NCBI RefSeq assembly: GCF_020709055.1
Contig: NZ_JAJFCK010000042.1
Span: 1 to 19,805 of the forward strand
DNA from: Ruminococcus callidus
GTDB lineage: Bacteria > Bacillota > Clostridia > Oscillospirales > Ruminococcaceae
Length of the DNA: 19,805 nt
Direction: 5' to 3'
Shown here piece after piece: positions 1-7,087 of this stretch. Position 1 is the stretch's first letter. The number at the start of each line of letters is the position of its first letter. The notes under the pieces were generated by a model. That model made no database searches. It had not been told where the DNA came from and was given only the letters and a program-made list of their open reading frames with translations. Made by a program: the position numbers and the translations under genes.

Positions 1-54
1 CTTGCGAGGACTAGCACCTGAAGCTAGCGCGTCTGCCAATTCCGCCATATCCGC
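1..54 (-). tRNA. tRNA-Leu(CAG), partial at window edge
   Basis: This is the 5' part of a second tRNA-Leu gene. Its 54 bases are identical to the matching part of the complete copy at 95-181, including the anticodon arm CTAGC-TTCAGGT-GCTAG with anticodon CAG. The T arm and 3' end lie outside the window. It sits 40 bases downstream of the complete copy in the direction of transcription, with no promoter between them, so the two are probably cut from one transcript. Confidence 0.93.
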
Positions 55-94
55 ATAAATCAGCTTTCTCTATTCAATTGCACCGTGAAGAACA

Positions 95-181
95 TGGTGC
101 GGATAAGAGGACTTGAACCTCCACCCCCTTGCGAGGACTAGCACCTGAAGCTAGCGCGTCTGCCAATTCCGCCATATCCGC
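95..181 (-). tRNA. tRNA-Leu(CAG), reads CUG
   Basis: Read on the minus strand this folds as a class II tRNA. The acceptor stem is GCGGATA/TATCCGC, the anticodon stem-loop is CTAGC-TTCAGGT-GCTAG with CAG as anticodon, there is a long variable arm, and the T arm has the loop TTCAAGT. The 3' CCA is encoded (positions 95-97). The anticodon-arm sequence is very like that of E. coli tRNA-Leu(CAG). CUG is the commonest leucine codon in the genes of this window, which fits a duplicated gene. Confidence 0.96.
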
Positions 182-221
182 AGTTGTTTGTTTTTCTGTG
201 TTCGCCGTAGCGACAAGAATT

Positions 222-250
222 ATTATAGCACAACAAAACCGGTTTGTCAA
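222..250 (-). promoter_or_regulatory. Consensus sigma-A promoter for the tRNA-Leu pair
   Basis: On the minus strand the sequence reads TTGACA, a 17-base spacer, TATAAT, a perfect match to the housekeeping consensus. Transcription should begin about 30 bases ahead of the first tRNA. The stretch between this promoter and the oppositely directed one at 372 is AT-rich with long T and A runs, and I see no gene in it. Confidence 0.9.
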
Positions 251-371
251 GCGTTTTTTTGCATTTTTTCAAAATTTTTTTGGGGAATCTGAAAAACTAC
301 GGAATTTCGCCGAAAAACCGCATTTTTTATTTTGAAGATCTGCGAAAATACGGGAAGAAATGATGCGGCAC

Positions 372-400
372 TTGCACAATTGGCGGGAATATGGTATAAT
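372..400 (+). promoter_or_regulatory. Extended -10 promoter of the desulfurase-thiI series
   Basis: TTGCAC, a 17-base spacer and TATAAT, with TG one base before the -10 hexamer (extended -10). It lies 32 bases before the ATG at 432. An in-frame ORF extends upstream to 360, but that part would contain this promoter, so 432 is the better start. The same TTGCAC-17-TGG-TATAAT layout drives the solute-binding protein gene on the other strand. Confidence 0.85.
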
Positions 401-431
401 AACACCTGAAACAAGAGGAGGCACGAACACA

Positions 432-1562
432 ATGGAACATTATCTGGACAACGCCGCTACCACAAAGCCCTGCGCAGAAGCGGCAGAGGCAGTGGTGCGG
501 TGCATGACGGAGCAGTACGGCAATCCGTCCTCGCTGCATCGCAAGGGACTGGAAGCACAGCACGTCATGGAACACGCCCGCCAGCAGATCGCAGCAGCAC
601 TGGGATGTAAGGCACAGGAACTGCTGTTTACTTCCGGTGCAACTGAAAGCACCAATCTGGCACTCCGTGGCGCAGTTGCTGCCCATGGCAGAAAGCGGAA
701 GAAGATTATCACCAGTGCGGTAGAGCACGCATCGGTGCGCCAGACGCTGGCACAGCTGGAACAGCAGGGCTTTACAGTCGTTGCCGTGGCACCGGATGCA
801 GACGGCAGATATCACGCAGAAGACTTCCTGCGGGAAGTGGACGGAAACACCTGTCTGGTCAGCATGATGCTGGTGAACAATGAGAACGGCTATCGGATGC
901 CGGTGGAGGAGACATTCCGTGGGGTGAAGCGAAAGGATCCGGAGATCCTCACCCACTGTGATGCGGTGCAGGGCTTTTTAAAAGTACCTTTCCGCACACG
1001 TTCCCTGAATGCCGATCTGATCTCCCTCAGCGGTCATAAGGTACACGCCCTGAAAGGTGCGGGTGCACTGTATCTCCGGCAGGGTGTCCGGATTCGTCCC
1101 ATTTTGTTCGGCGGACATCAGGAGAAGAGCCTGCGTCCGGGGACGGAGAGCGTTCCGCTGATCGCAGCATTCGGCGCAGCAGCAGAGAAGCTGTCCCAGA
1201 CGGTGCAGGAACGCTACGAAAAAGCGGCACAGCTGCGGGCAAGTCTGATTGCACAGCTCCGGACGATGGAGGGTGTGCTGATTCGGGATATTCCGGATGC
1301 CTCGCCCTATGTGCTGAGCATCTCCATGCCGGGATACCGCTCGGAGATCATCCTGCACTATCTGGAACAGCGGGAGATCTACATTTCCAGCGGTTCGGCG
1401 TGCTCCAAGGGCGCCAGCAGCGGCGTTCTGGAGGCGTTCGGCGCAAAGCCGGCAGAGGTGGACAGCGCCCTGCGCATTAGCTTTTGCGCAGAAAATACGG
1501 AAGATGACATTGCAGCATTGGTACAAGGATTGAAGGATGCCCGTCAGGGTTTGGTACATTAA
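432..1562 (+). CDS. Cysteine desulfurase, NifS/IscS family (class V aminotransferase fold)
   Basis: A PLP enzyme that takes sulfur from cysteine as a persulfide and leaves alanine. The 376-residue product begins with the family signature YLDNAATT. His99 lies in VEHAS, the PLP-binding lysine is Lys203 in SGHKVHALKG, and the catalytic cysteine is Cys324 in SGSACS. The ATG at 432 has AGAGGAGG upstream and follows a good promoter. thiI starts 10 bases after the stop. In Bacillus subtilis the desulfurase NifZ is paired in this way with ThiI and feeds it sulfur for tRNA 4-thiouridine; I infer the same role here. A general Fe-S cluster role cannot be excluded, but no iscU or sufU lies alongside. Confidence 0.93.
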   Translation: MEHYLDNAATTKPCAEAAEAVVRCMTEQYGNPSSLHRKGLEAQHVMEHARQQIAAALGCKAQELLFTSGATESTNLALRGAVAAHGRKRKKIITSAVEHASVRQTLAQLEQQGFTVVAVAPDADGRYHAEDFLREVDGNTCLVSMMLVNNENGYRMPVEETFRGVKRKDPEILTHCDAVQGFLKVPFRTRSLNADLISLSGHKVHALKGAGALYLRQGVRIRPILFGGHQEKSLRPGTESVPLIAAFGAAAEKLSQTVQERYEKAAQLRASLIAQLRTMEGVLIRDIPDASPYVLSISMPGYRSEIILHYLEQREIYISSGSACSKGASSGVLEAFGAKPAEVDSALRISFCAENTEDDIAALVQGLKDARQGLVH

Positions 1563-1572
1563 GGAGTTATCT

Positions 1573-2748
1573 ATGGCAAAAGAATTGATTTTGGCAAAAT
1601 ACGGAGAAATGGCGCTGAAGGGCCTGAACCGTGGAACGTTCGAGGACATCCTCATGAAAAATCTGCGTCGCCGTCTGAAAAAGTTTGGAGTGTTCAAGCT
1701 GACACGGGCACAGTCCACGATCTACATGGAACCGATGTCGGAGGACATCGATCTGGACGAGGTGCTGGAACATCTCCAGTGCGTGTTCGGCATCGCATCC
1801 CTCTGCCGTGCCTGCGTCTGCGAAAAGACCATGGGGGACATCTCCGCCAAGGCAGTGCCGTATCTGGACGAGGTGCTGTCCGGTGCGAATACCTTTAAAG
1901 TGGAGGCAAAGCGTGCCGATAAGGCGTTCCCGCTGAAATCGCCGGAGATCTGTGCGGAGCTGGGCGGTGTCCTGCTGGAGGCGTATCCCCATTTGTCGGT
2001 GGATGTGCACAATCCGGATGCCACCATTATGGTGGAAATTCGGGATACCCACGCTTTTGTCCACGGCGCAAACCTGAAAGGTGCCGGCGGTCTGCCGGTG
2101 GGAAGCAGTGGAAAGGCACTGCTCCTGCTGTCCGGCGGAATTGACAGTCCGGTTGCCGGCTATCGCATGGCACGTCGCGGTGTCCACATCTCCGCCATTC
2201 ACTATGTCAGCCCGCCCTATACCTCAGATCGTGCGCTGGAAAAAGTGGAGCAGCTCTGTCAGGAGATCACGCCCTATTGCGGGAACATCGCCTTTTTCTG
2301 TGTGCCGTTTACGGAAATACAGGAGGCGATCAAGGAACACTGTCCGGAGGAGTACTTCACCATTATCATGCGCCGTCTGATGATGGAAATTGCCCAGAAG
2401 ATTGCGGAAAAGGACAACTGCCTCGCCCTGATTACCGGCGAGAGCGTGGGACAGGTGGCGAGCCAGACCATGCAGGCGATTGCCTGCACCGATGCCGTGA
2501 GCCGGATTCCGGTGTTCCGTCCGCTGATCGGCATGGACAAGACCGAGATCGTGGAAACTGCCCGTGCCATTGGAACGTTCGAAACCTCCACACTGCCCTA
2601 CGAGGACTGCTGCACCGTCTTTACTCCCCGGCATCCCAAGGTGCGTCCGTCTTTGGCAGAGGTGGAAAAGGCGCAGGCAAAATTCGATTTTACCGCCTTG
2701 GTGGAAAAGGCAGTGGAGCAGACACAAATGCGTGTGTTTGAACTTTGA
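1573..2748 (+). CDS. thiI: tRNA 4-thiouridine synthetase ThiI (no rhodanese domain)
   Basis: ThiI adenylates uridine 8 of tRNAs and replaces its oxygen with sulfur. The 391-residue protein has an N-terminal ferredoxin-like and THUMP region (about residues 1-165), then a PP-loop ATP-pyrophosphatase domain with SGGIDS at 187-192. The conserved cysteine motif is EDCCTVFTPRHPK (Cys346/347). The C-terminal rhodanese domain of the E. coli enzyme is missing; this is the usual short Firmicutes form, which depends on a separate desulfurase, here the gene upstream. The start at 1573 has AAGGAG just ahead and directly after the upstream stop. A link to thiamine synthesis is less likely without the rhodanese part. 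Confidence 0.95.
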   Translation: MAKELILAKYGEMALKGLNRGTFEDILMKNLRRRLKKFGVFKLTRAQSTIYMEPMSEDIDLDEVLEHLQCVFGIASLCRACVCEKTMGDISAKAVPYLDEVLSGANTFKVEAKRADKAFPLKSPEICAELGGVLLEAYPHLSVDVHNPDATIMVEIRDTHAFVHGANLKGAGGLPVGSSGKALLLLSGGIDSPVAGYRMARRGVHISAIHYVSPPYTSDRALEKVEQLCQEITPYCGNIAFFCVPFTEIQEAIKEHCPEEYFTIIMRRLMMEIAQKIAEKDNCLALITGESVGQVASQTMQAIACTDAVSRIPVFRPLIGMDKTEIVETARAIGTFETSTLPYEDCCTVFTPRHPKVRPSLAEVEKAQAKFDFTALVEKAVEQTQMRVFEL

Positions 2749-2814
2749 TTTGAGAATGTTTCATAAAATTTGGTGTATAATTTTGTGAAAAAGCACAGAA
2801 AGCAGGCGCGAAAA

Positions 2815-3399
2815 ATGAAATATTCTATTCTGGGAGAAGAAAAAATATGTCAGATCTATAAAGACACGGAAAAAGCACTTGACAAAACTGTGGGACATAT
2901 TGTACAATTATTAGATAGAGAGAAACAAACGGTGGCGACTGCGGAAAGCTGCACCGGCGGATTGCTCTCGCAGCTTATCACGTCGGTGTCGGGAGCTTCC
3001 CGTGTCTTTGAACTCGGAATATGCACCTATGCGGAACGGATGAAGACCAAATTTCTGGGCGTTCCGGCGGAGCTGATTGCCGGGAAAGGCGTGGTGAGCG
3101 CCGAGGTCGCCATGGCGATGGCACACGGTTTGCGCCAGCAGTCGGATGCTGCGCTCTGCCTTTCTGTGACCGGCATCGCCGGCCCGGGCGGCGGAACACC
3201 GGAGCAGCCGGTGGGCACCGTGTATGTGGGGATGCTGCTGGGGGAGAAGGCAGTGGCTGCGCACTTACAGCTCTGGCGGTACGGCTTGTGTAACCGTGCG
3301 GAGATCCGCCACGGTGTCGCCGTATGCGCCTTTGGCATCGCAGAAAGTTATCTGATGGAGGAAGCGGAATGCAGGAAGAAGAAAACACTGCTGCAGTAG
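2815..3399 (+). CDS. pncC: CinA C-terminal-type nicotinamide-nucleotide amidohydrolase
   Basis: Deamidates NMN to nicotinic acid mononucleotide in pyridine nucleotide salvage. The 194-residue protein is the stand-alone C-terminal CinA domain. It has ATAESCTGG at 41-49 with the nucleophile Ser45, then the SVTGIAGPGGGTPEQPVGTV block at 117-136. It lacks the N-terminal molybdopterin-binding-like part of full CinA. The start is uncertain. ATG 2815 gives an N-terminus somewhat longer than E. coli YgaD and has only a weak AGG ribosome site; a TTG at 2770 is also in frame. The first 40 codons are AT-rich with ATA, TTA and AGA codons that are rare in the neighbours. The last 31 bases overlap the next gene. 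Confidence 0.9.
   Translation: MKYSILGEEKICQIYKDTEKALDKTVGHIVQLLDREKQTVATAESCTGGLLSQLITSVSGASRVFELGICTYAERMKTKFLGVPAELIAGKGVVSAEVAMAMAHGLRQQSDAALCLSVTGIAGPGGGTPEQPVGTVYVGMLLGEKAVAAHLQLWRYGLCNRAEIRHGVAVCAFGIAESYLMEEAECRKKKTLLQ
2879..2908 (+). promoter_or_regulatory. Possible promoter inside the 5' end of pncC
   Basis: TTGACA, an 18-base spacer and TACAAT, close to the sigma-A consensus, inside the AT-rich first part of pncC. It could give a shorter pncC transcript (an in-frame GTG lies at 2932) or a separate transcript for the sortase genes. It may equally be a chance match, because the helix it encodes aligns with other PncC proteins. Confidence 0.3.
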
Positions 3400-4664
3400 A
3401 TTCCACGGATTCGCCTTCGGAGGAGCAAAGCACCCCGGACACCCCTCAGGGCGAGCAGAACACGGAGGAGAAGATCTCGGTGCTTCGTTCCAGCCTGTTT
3501 CACATTGCACAGGAGGAAGAGGCAGAACAGGTCTCCCTGCGGGTTGCCTACCAGATCCGGCAGGTGAAAGAACGGAAAGAGCATCCGGAAAAATTTCAGC
3601 CGCCTGCACCGGAGGCAGCACCGCCGCCCAAGCGAAAAAAGCATGCGCTTGGCAGCTGGGCAATGGGCATGTTGCCTCATCGGGGCGACTCCGGCGGCGA
3701 GATTGTCCGGAAAAGCGTCTTTCTGCTCTCCAGTCTGGTCTTTCTGGTGTGCATGGTGCTGATCGCACTGTACCTGATCGACCTGTACCGCAGCAAGGCG
3801 TTTTACAGCGATGTGGGAAGTTCCTATCATGCGCAGATGCCTAAGACGACCACTGTTCCGGTTGCAACGGAACTGACAGAGGAAGAGACGGAGGCGCCTA
3901 CGGAAAAGCACTATACGCTTTTACCGGGTGCTGCCGACCTTCTGGCGATCAATCCGGAGATCAACGGCTGGATCACCATTGCCGATACGCCGGTGGATTA
4001 TCCGCTGCTGCACCATCCAAACGATGTGGAAGGAGAGGAATACTACCTCTACCGCAACATGCAGGGCGAGGATTCCAAGCCAGGCTCCATCTTTTTGGAC
4101 GGCAGATGCAGCTTCGATGAGGTGGGCAGGGACGGCACACTGTCAGAGCCGAATTCCGACAATCTGATCGTGTATGGGCACAACATGCGGGATAACTCCA
4201 TGTTCGGCTCGCTGAAGTCTTACCAGATCGATGAGAATTACTACCAGCAGCATCCGATCATCCAGCTGAATTCCAACTACGAAACGTATCAGTATAAGAT
4301 CTTCGGCTATTTTATCGCCGATGCCTCTGATAATACGGATACCCGTTTCGACTATTGGAACAAGATCAATTTTGCGGATGAAACGGAATTTTATGATTAT
4401 GTCAACGAGGTGAAGCGTCGTTCGCTCCGCCTGACCGGTGTCGATGTGAAGTATGGGGATGCGCTGCTGACGCTCTCCACCTGCAACAGTTCCTTTGATA
4501 CGGCTCGCCTTGTCATTGTGGCACGGCGGGTGCGGGACGGGGAAGACCTGACTGAGGGAACTGTGGGCAGTGTGGCAAACCCCAACACCAAATGGCCGAA
4601 CATCTACTATCTGTGGAACAGCGACCATTACGACCCTGATGCCGGTTTTGTTCCCTATGGATAA
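3369..4664 (+). CDS. Class B sortase with long cytoplasmic N-terminus
   Basis: A membrane-bound cysteine transpeptidase expected to attach surface proteins to peptidoglycan or to each other. Of its 431 residues, about 1-115 are acidic, proline-rich and cytoplasmic. One membrane segment spans roughly 116-139, and a linker rich in Thr and Glu follows. The sortase domain is about 185-392, with His271 in VYGHNMRDNSMFGSL, Cys372 in TLSTC and Arg380 in ARLVIVARR. The YGHNM...MFGSL motif and the helix between the core strands point to class B. The start at 3369 has GGAGGA 6 bases upstream and overlaps the end of pncC, so the genes are translationally linked. No substrate with a clear sorting signal is in this window. 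The cytoplasmic extension is unusual for SrtB. Confidence 0.92.
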   Translation: MQEEENTAAVDSTDSPSEEQSTPDTPQGEQNTEEKISVLRSSLFHIAQEEEAEQVSLRVAYQIRQVKERKEHPEKFQPPAPEAAPPPKRKKHALGSWAMGMLPHRGDSGGEIVRKSVFLLSSLVFLVCMVLIALYLIDLYRSKAFYSDVGSSYHAQMPKTTTVPVATELTEEETEAPTEKHYTLLPGAADLLAINPEINGWITIADTPVDYPLLHHPNDVEGEEYYLYRNMQGEDSKPGSIFLDGRCSFDEVGRDGTLSEPNSDNLIVYGHNMRDNSMFGSLKSYQIDENYYQQHPIIQLNSNYETYQYKIFGYFIADASDNTDTRFDYWNKINFADETEFYDYVNEVKRRSLRLTGVDVKYGDALLTLSTCNSSFDTARLVIVARRVRDGEDLTEGTVGSVANPNTKWPNIYYLWNSDHYDPDAGFVPYG

Positions 4665-4687
4665 GAAATGAGAGATGATTGTAGCAT

Positions 4688-5515
4688 ATGAAGAGAAATT
4701 GGAGAGCAGCTGCCTTTGCAGCTGCACTTTGCATGGCACTGACTGCAACCACGGGATGTGCCGAGAAGATTGACCAGACTGCCGGCGGCAATCTGATCAC
4801 GACCACACCGGTGACGGAAGAGGCAACAGAAGCGCCCACCGCTGCGCCGGAACTGACGGAGCGTGCCAAGAAGCTGCTGGCACAGAATCCGGATACCGTT
4901 GGGTACATTACGATCGCAGATACACAGGTGGACAACCCTGTGGTGCAGACGATCGATAATGAATATTATTTGAATCATGGCTTTGACGGACAGGAGTTCC
5001 GTGCCGGTACAGTATTTATGGACTGCGCCGATTATTTCGGGGCAGATCCGGCGGACTGGTCGGAGAACATCATCCTCTACGGACACAACATGGCGGATAA
5101 CTCCATGTTCGGTTCGCTCCGCCGCTATCGGCAGGATCCGGAGTACTACAAGCAGAATCCGTTTATCACCTTTAGCTCCAACTATGCAGACTATACCTAT
5201 GTCATGTTCGGACTGGTGATTACAAGCGGTAATGCGGATGCCGATTTCCTCTACTGGCGGATGCAGGATCTGAAGGATCAGGCAGCGTTTGACAACTATG
5301 TCAAGACGGTAGAGTCCAAGAATATGATCACAAACCCCATTGATGTGAAGTATGGTGACGACATCCTGACGCTCTCCACCTGCTATTCCGATGAGGATAA
5401 TTCCCGTTTCCTGATCGTTGCCCGCCGTCTGCGGGAGGGCGAGGATACCCAGACTCTTCTGGCGAAGATTCAGGGCGGTGCGACCGAGGAGACCACCGCT
5501 GCTGCACAGGAGTAA
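4688..5515 (+). CDS. Second class B sortase, exported, lipobox-like N-terminus
   Basis: The 275-residue protein has a short signal sequence (about residues 1-23) ending in TATTGC, then a Thr-rich linker and a sortase domain from about 56 to 252. His133 is in YGHNMADNSMFGSL, Cys232 in TLSTC and Arg240 in SRFLIVARR, so the triad is complete. Cys24 could be lipidated, but the residue at -3 is Thr rather than Leu, so cleavage by signal peptidase I or retention as an anchor is also possible. It starts 23 bases after the first sortase and resembles it strongly around the active site, which suggests tandem duplication followed by divergence. The ribosome site is weak, which favours coupling to the upstream gene. 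Confidence 0.9.
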   Translation: MKRNWRAAAFAAALCMALTATTGCAEKIDQTAGGNLITTTPVTEEATEAPTAAPELTERAKKLLAQNPDTVGYITIADTQVDNPVVQTIDNEYYLNHGFDGQEFRAGTVFMDCADYFGADPADWSENIILYGHNMADNSMFGSLRRYRQDPEYYKQNPFITFSSNYADYTYVMFGLVITSGNADADFLYWRMQDLKDQAAFDNYVKTVESKNMITNPIDVKYGDDILTLSTCYSDEDNSRFLIVARRLREGEDTQTLLAKIQGGATEETTAAAQE

Positions 5516-5520
5516 GCACG

Positions 5521-5794
5521 GGCTGCTTACGCTGTATGGACGACCGCAGCCTTCGAAAAGAAGGGTTGGCGGTGTACCCTGTGCAGTAAAAGGAATCGGT
5601 GCGATGCAGGAGAACCTGCCTTTTTCAGGCGGGCGTTCGAATGTTTTTTCGGGATCACTGCACCGATTCCCTGTGGCAGAACAGAGGCCGGCATGGCGAA
5701 TGCGAATCCTGCGTGCGGACAAGGCACGACGGAACTGCACCGCCTGACCGCTGGCTTTGGAATGCCGCAAAATATCACCCGGCAATTTTGCCGG
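5521..5794 (+). ncRNA. Unidentified hairpin-rich leader before the SpoIID-like gene
   Basis: This gap has no convincing ORF but many perfect stems in series: GGCTGC/GCAGCC (5521-5526 with 5546-5551), CCTTC-GAAAA-GAAGG (5550-5564), and GGGT/ACCC (5563-5579). An 11-bp helix follows, GGAATCGGTGC/GCACCGATTCC (5592-5602 with 5660-5670). Inside that helix GCAGG/CCTGC (5606-5619) and CCTG/CAGG (5615-5629) are mutually exclusive. Then come CGTGC/GCACG near 5712-5728 and CCGGCA-ATTT-TGCCGG (5779-5794) just before the ribosome site. It may be a cis-regulatory RNA for the gene at 5814, a small RNA, or a processing region behind the sortases. I could not match it to a known riboswitch, and I see no clear promoter. 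Confidence 0.4.
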
Positions 5795-5813
5795 TACAAA
5801 TTGGAGTTTTGAT

Positions 5814-6920
5814 ATGAAAATACGTTACCCACGTGCAAGTGTTGCAATTTTAGCTGCGGCACTGCTTGCCGGAACATCGGTAGTGACTGCATACGCAGTG
5901 ACAGAATCCGCTGCTCCTTCGGCAGATACCGCCGCAGCCGAAAATGGCTCAACATGGTGGAAGGCTGAAATTTCAGATTACGATTCCAGCTTATCATTGG
6001 TTCAGTATGAAGAAATTAAACCGTCACAGGCGCAGATCGATGCGATGGAACAGGCGACCACTCCTGCCAAACAGGCTGGAAAGGTTGCAGGTTCCGGTGA
6101 AACGCTGGGGTCTTCCAGTGTGACGGGCTCTGCAAACGTCGGCGCAGCTGCCTCGATGGCACCGTCTGTGGAAGCCGGACAGTTTGCATTTACAACTTAT
6201 GGATACGGGCACTGCGTTGGCATGAGCCAGAACGGTGCGGATTACTACGCAACCTATGGCGGATATGACTACCAGTCGATCCTCTTCCATTATTATCCGG
6301 GAACAAGTCTGGTGCAGACCGGCGCCGGTTCCATTACTGCGAACGGCGTGACCGGCAGTGCACTGGATATCCTCTCTCAGATCGTGTATGCAGAAATGAG
6401 TTCCACCATGCATCCGGAGGCAATGAAGGCACAGGCGGTTGCAGCCTATACCTATATCATGTTCAACGGCGGCAGCGTGACCGGCGTATGTCTGAAGGCA
6501 AATCCGCCGCAGAATGTTGTGGACGCAGTTTCCTCAGTGGTCGGACAGGCACTGTACTATGACGGGGATTATGCGCTCACCGTTTATGGCGCTTCCAGCG
6601 GTGGTGCAACTGCAAGTGCAGCCGATATCTGGGGCAGAAGCTATGACTATCTGGTCAGCGTTCCCTCGGAATACGATGCATTATACGACCCGAACTACGG
6701 GGAAGTGACGTACATGAGTACCGATGAAGTGCGTTCGAGAATCCAGGGCGCTTACGGAATCGCCCTTTCTGACAATCCGGCAAACTGGATTCAGATGGAG
6801 ATCGGCGACAGCGGTTTTGTCCGCTCCGTCAACATCGACGGTCAGAAAACCGTCAATGGCTATTCTTTCAGCGGCGTTCTGGGACTGAAGAGTCCTCGAT
6901 TTGCCTATATCTGTGGATAA
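5814..6920 (+). CDS. Secreted SpoIID/LytB-like protein with permuted domain order
   Basis: SpoIID-family proteins are lytic transglycosylases or activators of wall hydrolases outside the membrane. The 368-residue product has a signal peptide (about 1-28, ending AYA) and a low-complexity linker to about 120. The block GYGHCVGMSQNGA with YDYQSILFHYYPGT follows at 130-164, then the main SpoIID segment at 187-290: AEMSSTMHPEAMKAQAVAAYTY, with the likely catalytic Glu194, and SSGGATASAADIWG. In typical SpoIID proteins the GHGVGMSQ block comes last; here it comes first. The arginine of the usual AARTY motif is Tyr212. ATG 5814 is chosen over an upstream TTG because the signal peptide starts there and GGAG precedes it. 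A sporulation role is not implied by the context. Confidence 0.82.
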   Translation: MKIRYPRASVAILAAALLAGTSVVTAYAVTESAAPSADTAAAENGSTWWKAEISDYDSSLSLVQYEEIKPSQAQIDAMEQATTPAKQAGKVAGSGETLGSSSVTGSANVGAAASMAPSVEAGQFAFTTYGYGHCVGMSQNGADYYATYGGYDYQSILFHYYPGTSLVQTGAGSITANGVTGSALDILSQIVYAEMSSTMHPEAMKAQAVAAYTYIMFNGGSVTGVCLKANPPQNVVDAVSSVVGQALYYDGDYALTVYGASSGGATASAADIWGRSYDYLVSVPSEYDALYDPNYGEVTYMSTDEVRSRIQGAYGIALSDNPANWIQMEIGDSGFVRSVNIDGQKTVNGYSFSGVLGLKSPRFAYICG

Positions 6921-6975
6921 GTTCGGTTCTCTTGGAATCATTTGATGCCGTTTCGTCATAAGATAACAGGGGAAT

Positions 6976-7060
6976 GCCGCCGCAGAGGCATACGGCAGCG
7001 TGTGCAGATGTGCCGAAAGGCGGGCGGTGTTTTTCCGCATATGGAAACCGATGCTGCGGC
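6976..7060 (+). promoter_or_regulatory. Possible structured 5' leader of the zinc-ribbon gene
   Basis: Between the SpoIID-like gene and the next start, GCCGCAG (6979-6985) can pair with CTGCGGC (7054-7060). Inside, CGGCA (6993-6997) pairs with TGCCG (7011-7015), followed by a GCC-GAAA-GGC hairpin. Two nested stems ahead of a strong ribosome site look like a folded leader, but the stems are short and GC-rich and I recognise no known class. No clear promoter is visible. Confidence 0.2.
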
Positions 7061-7087
7061 AGGCAGACGCCTAGGGAGGAAATCAAC

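Noticed and set aside
2750..2781. Promoter ahead of pncC (TATAAT at 2776)
   Set aside because: The -10 is perfect, but the best -35 (TTGAGA) is 20 bases away and there is no extended -10. It is possible but too weak to list.
5521..5813. Cyclic di-AMP (ydaO-type) riboswitch before the SpoIID-like gene
   Set aside because: The location before a wall gene and a GGAGAACC string are suggestive. The conserved GGGTGAATC and CAGCTAAC elements of that class are not found, so I do not claim it.
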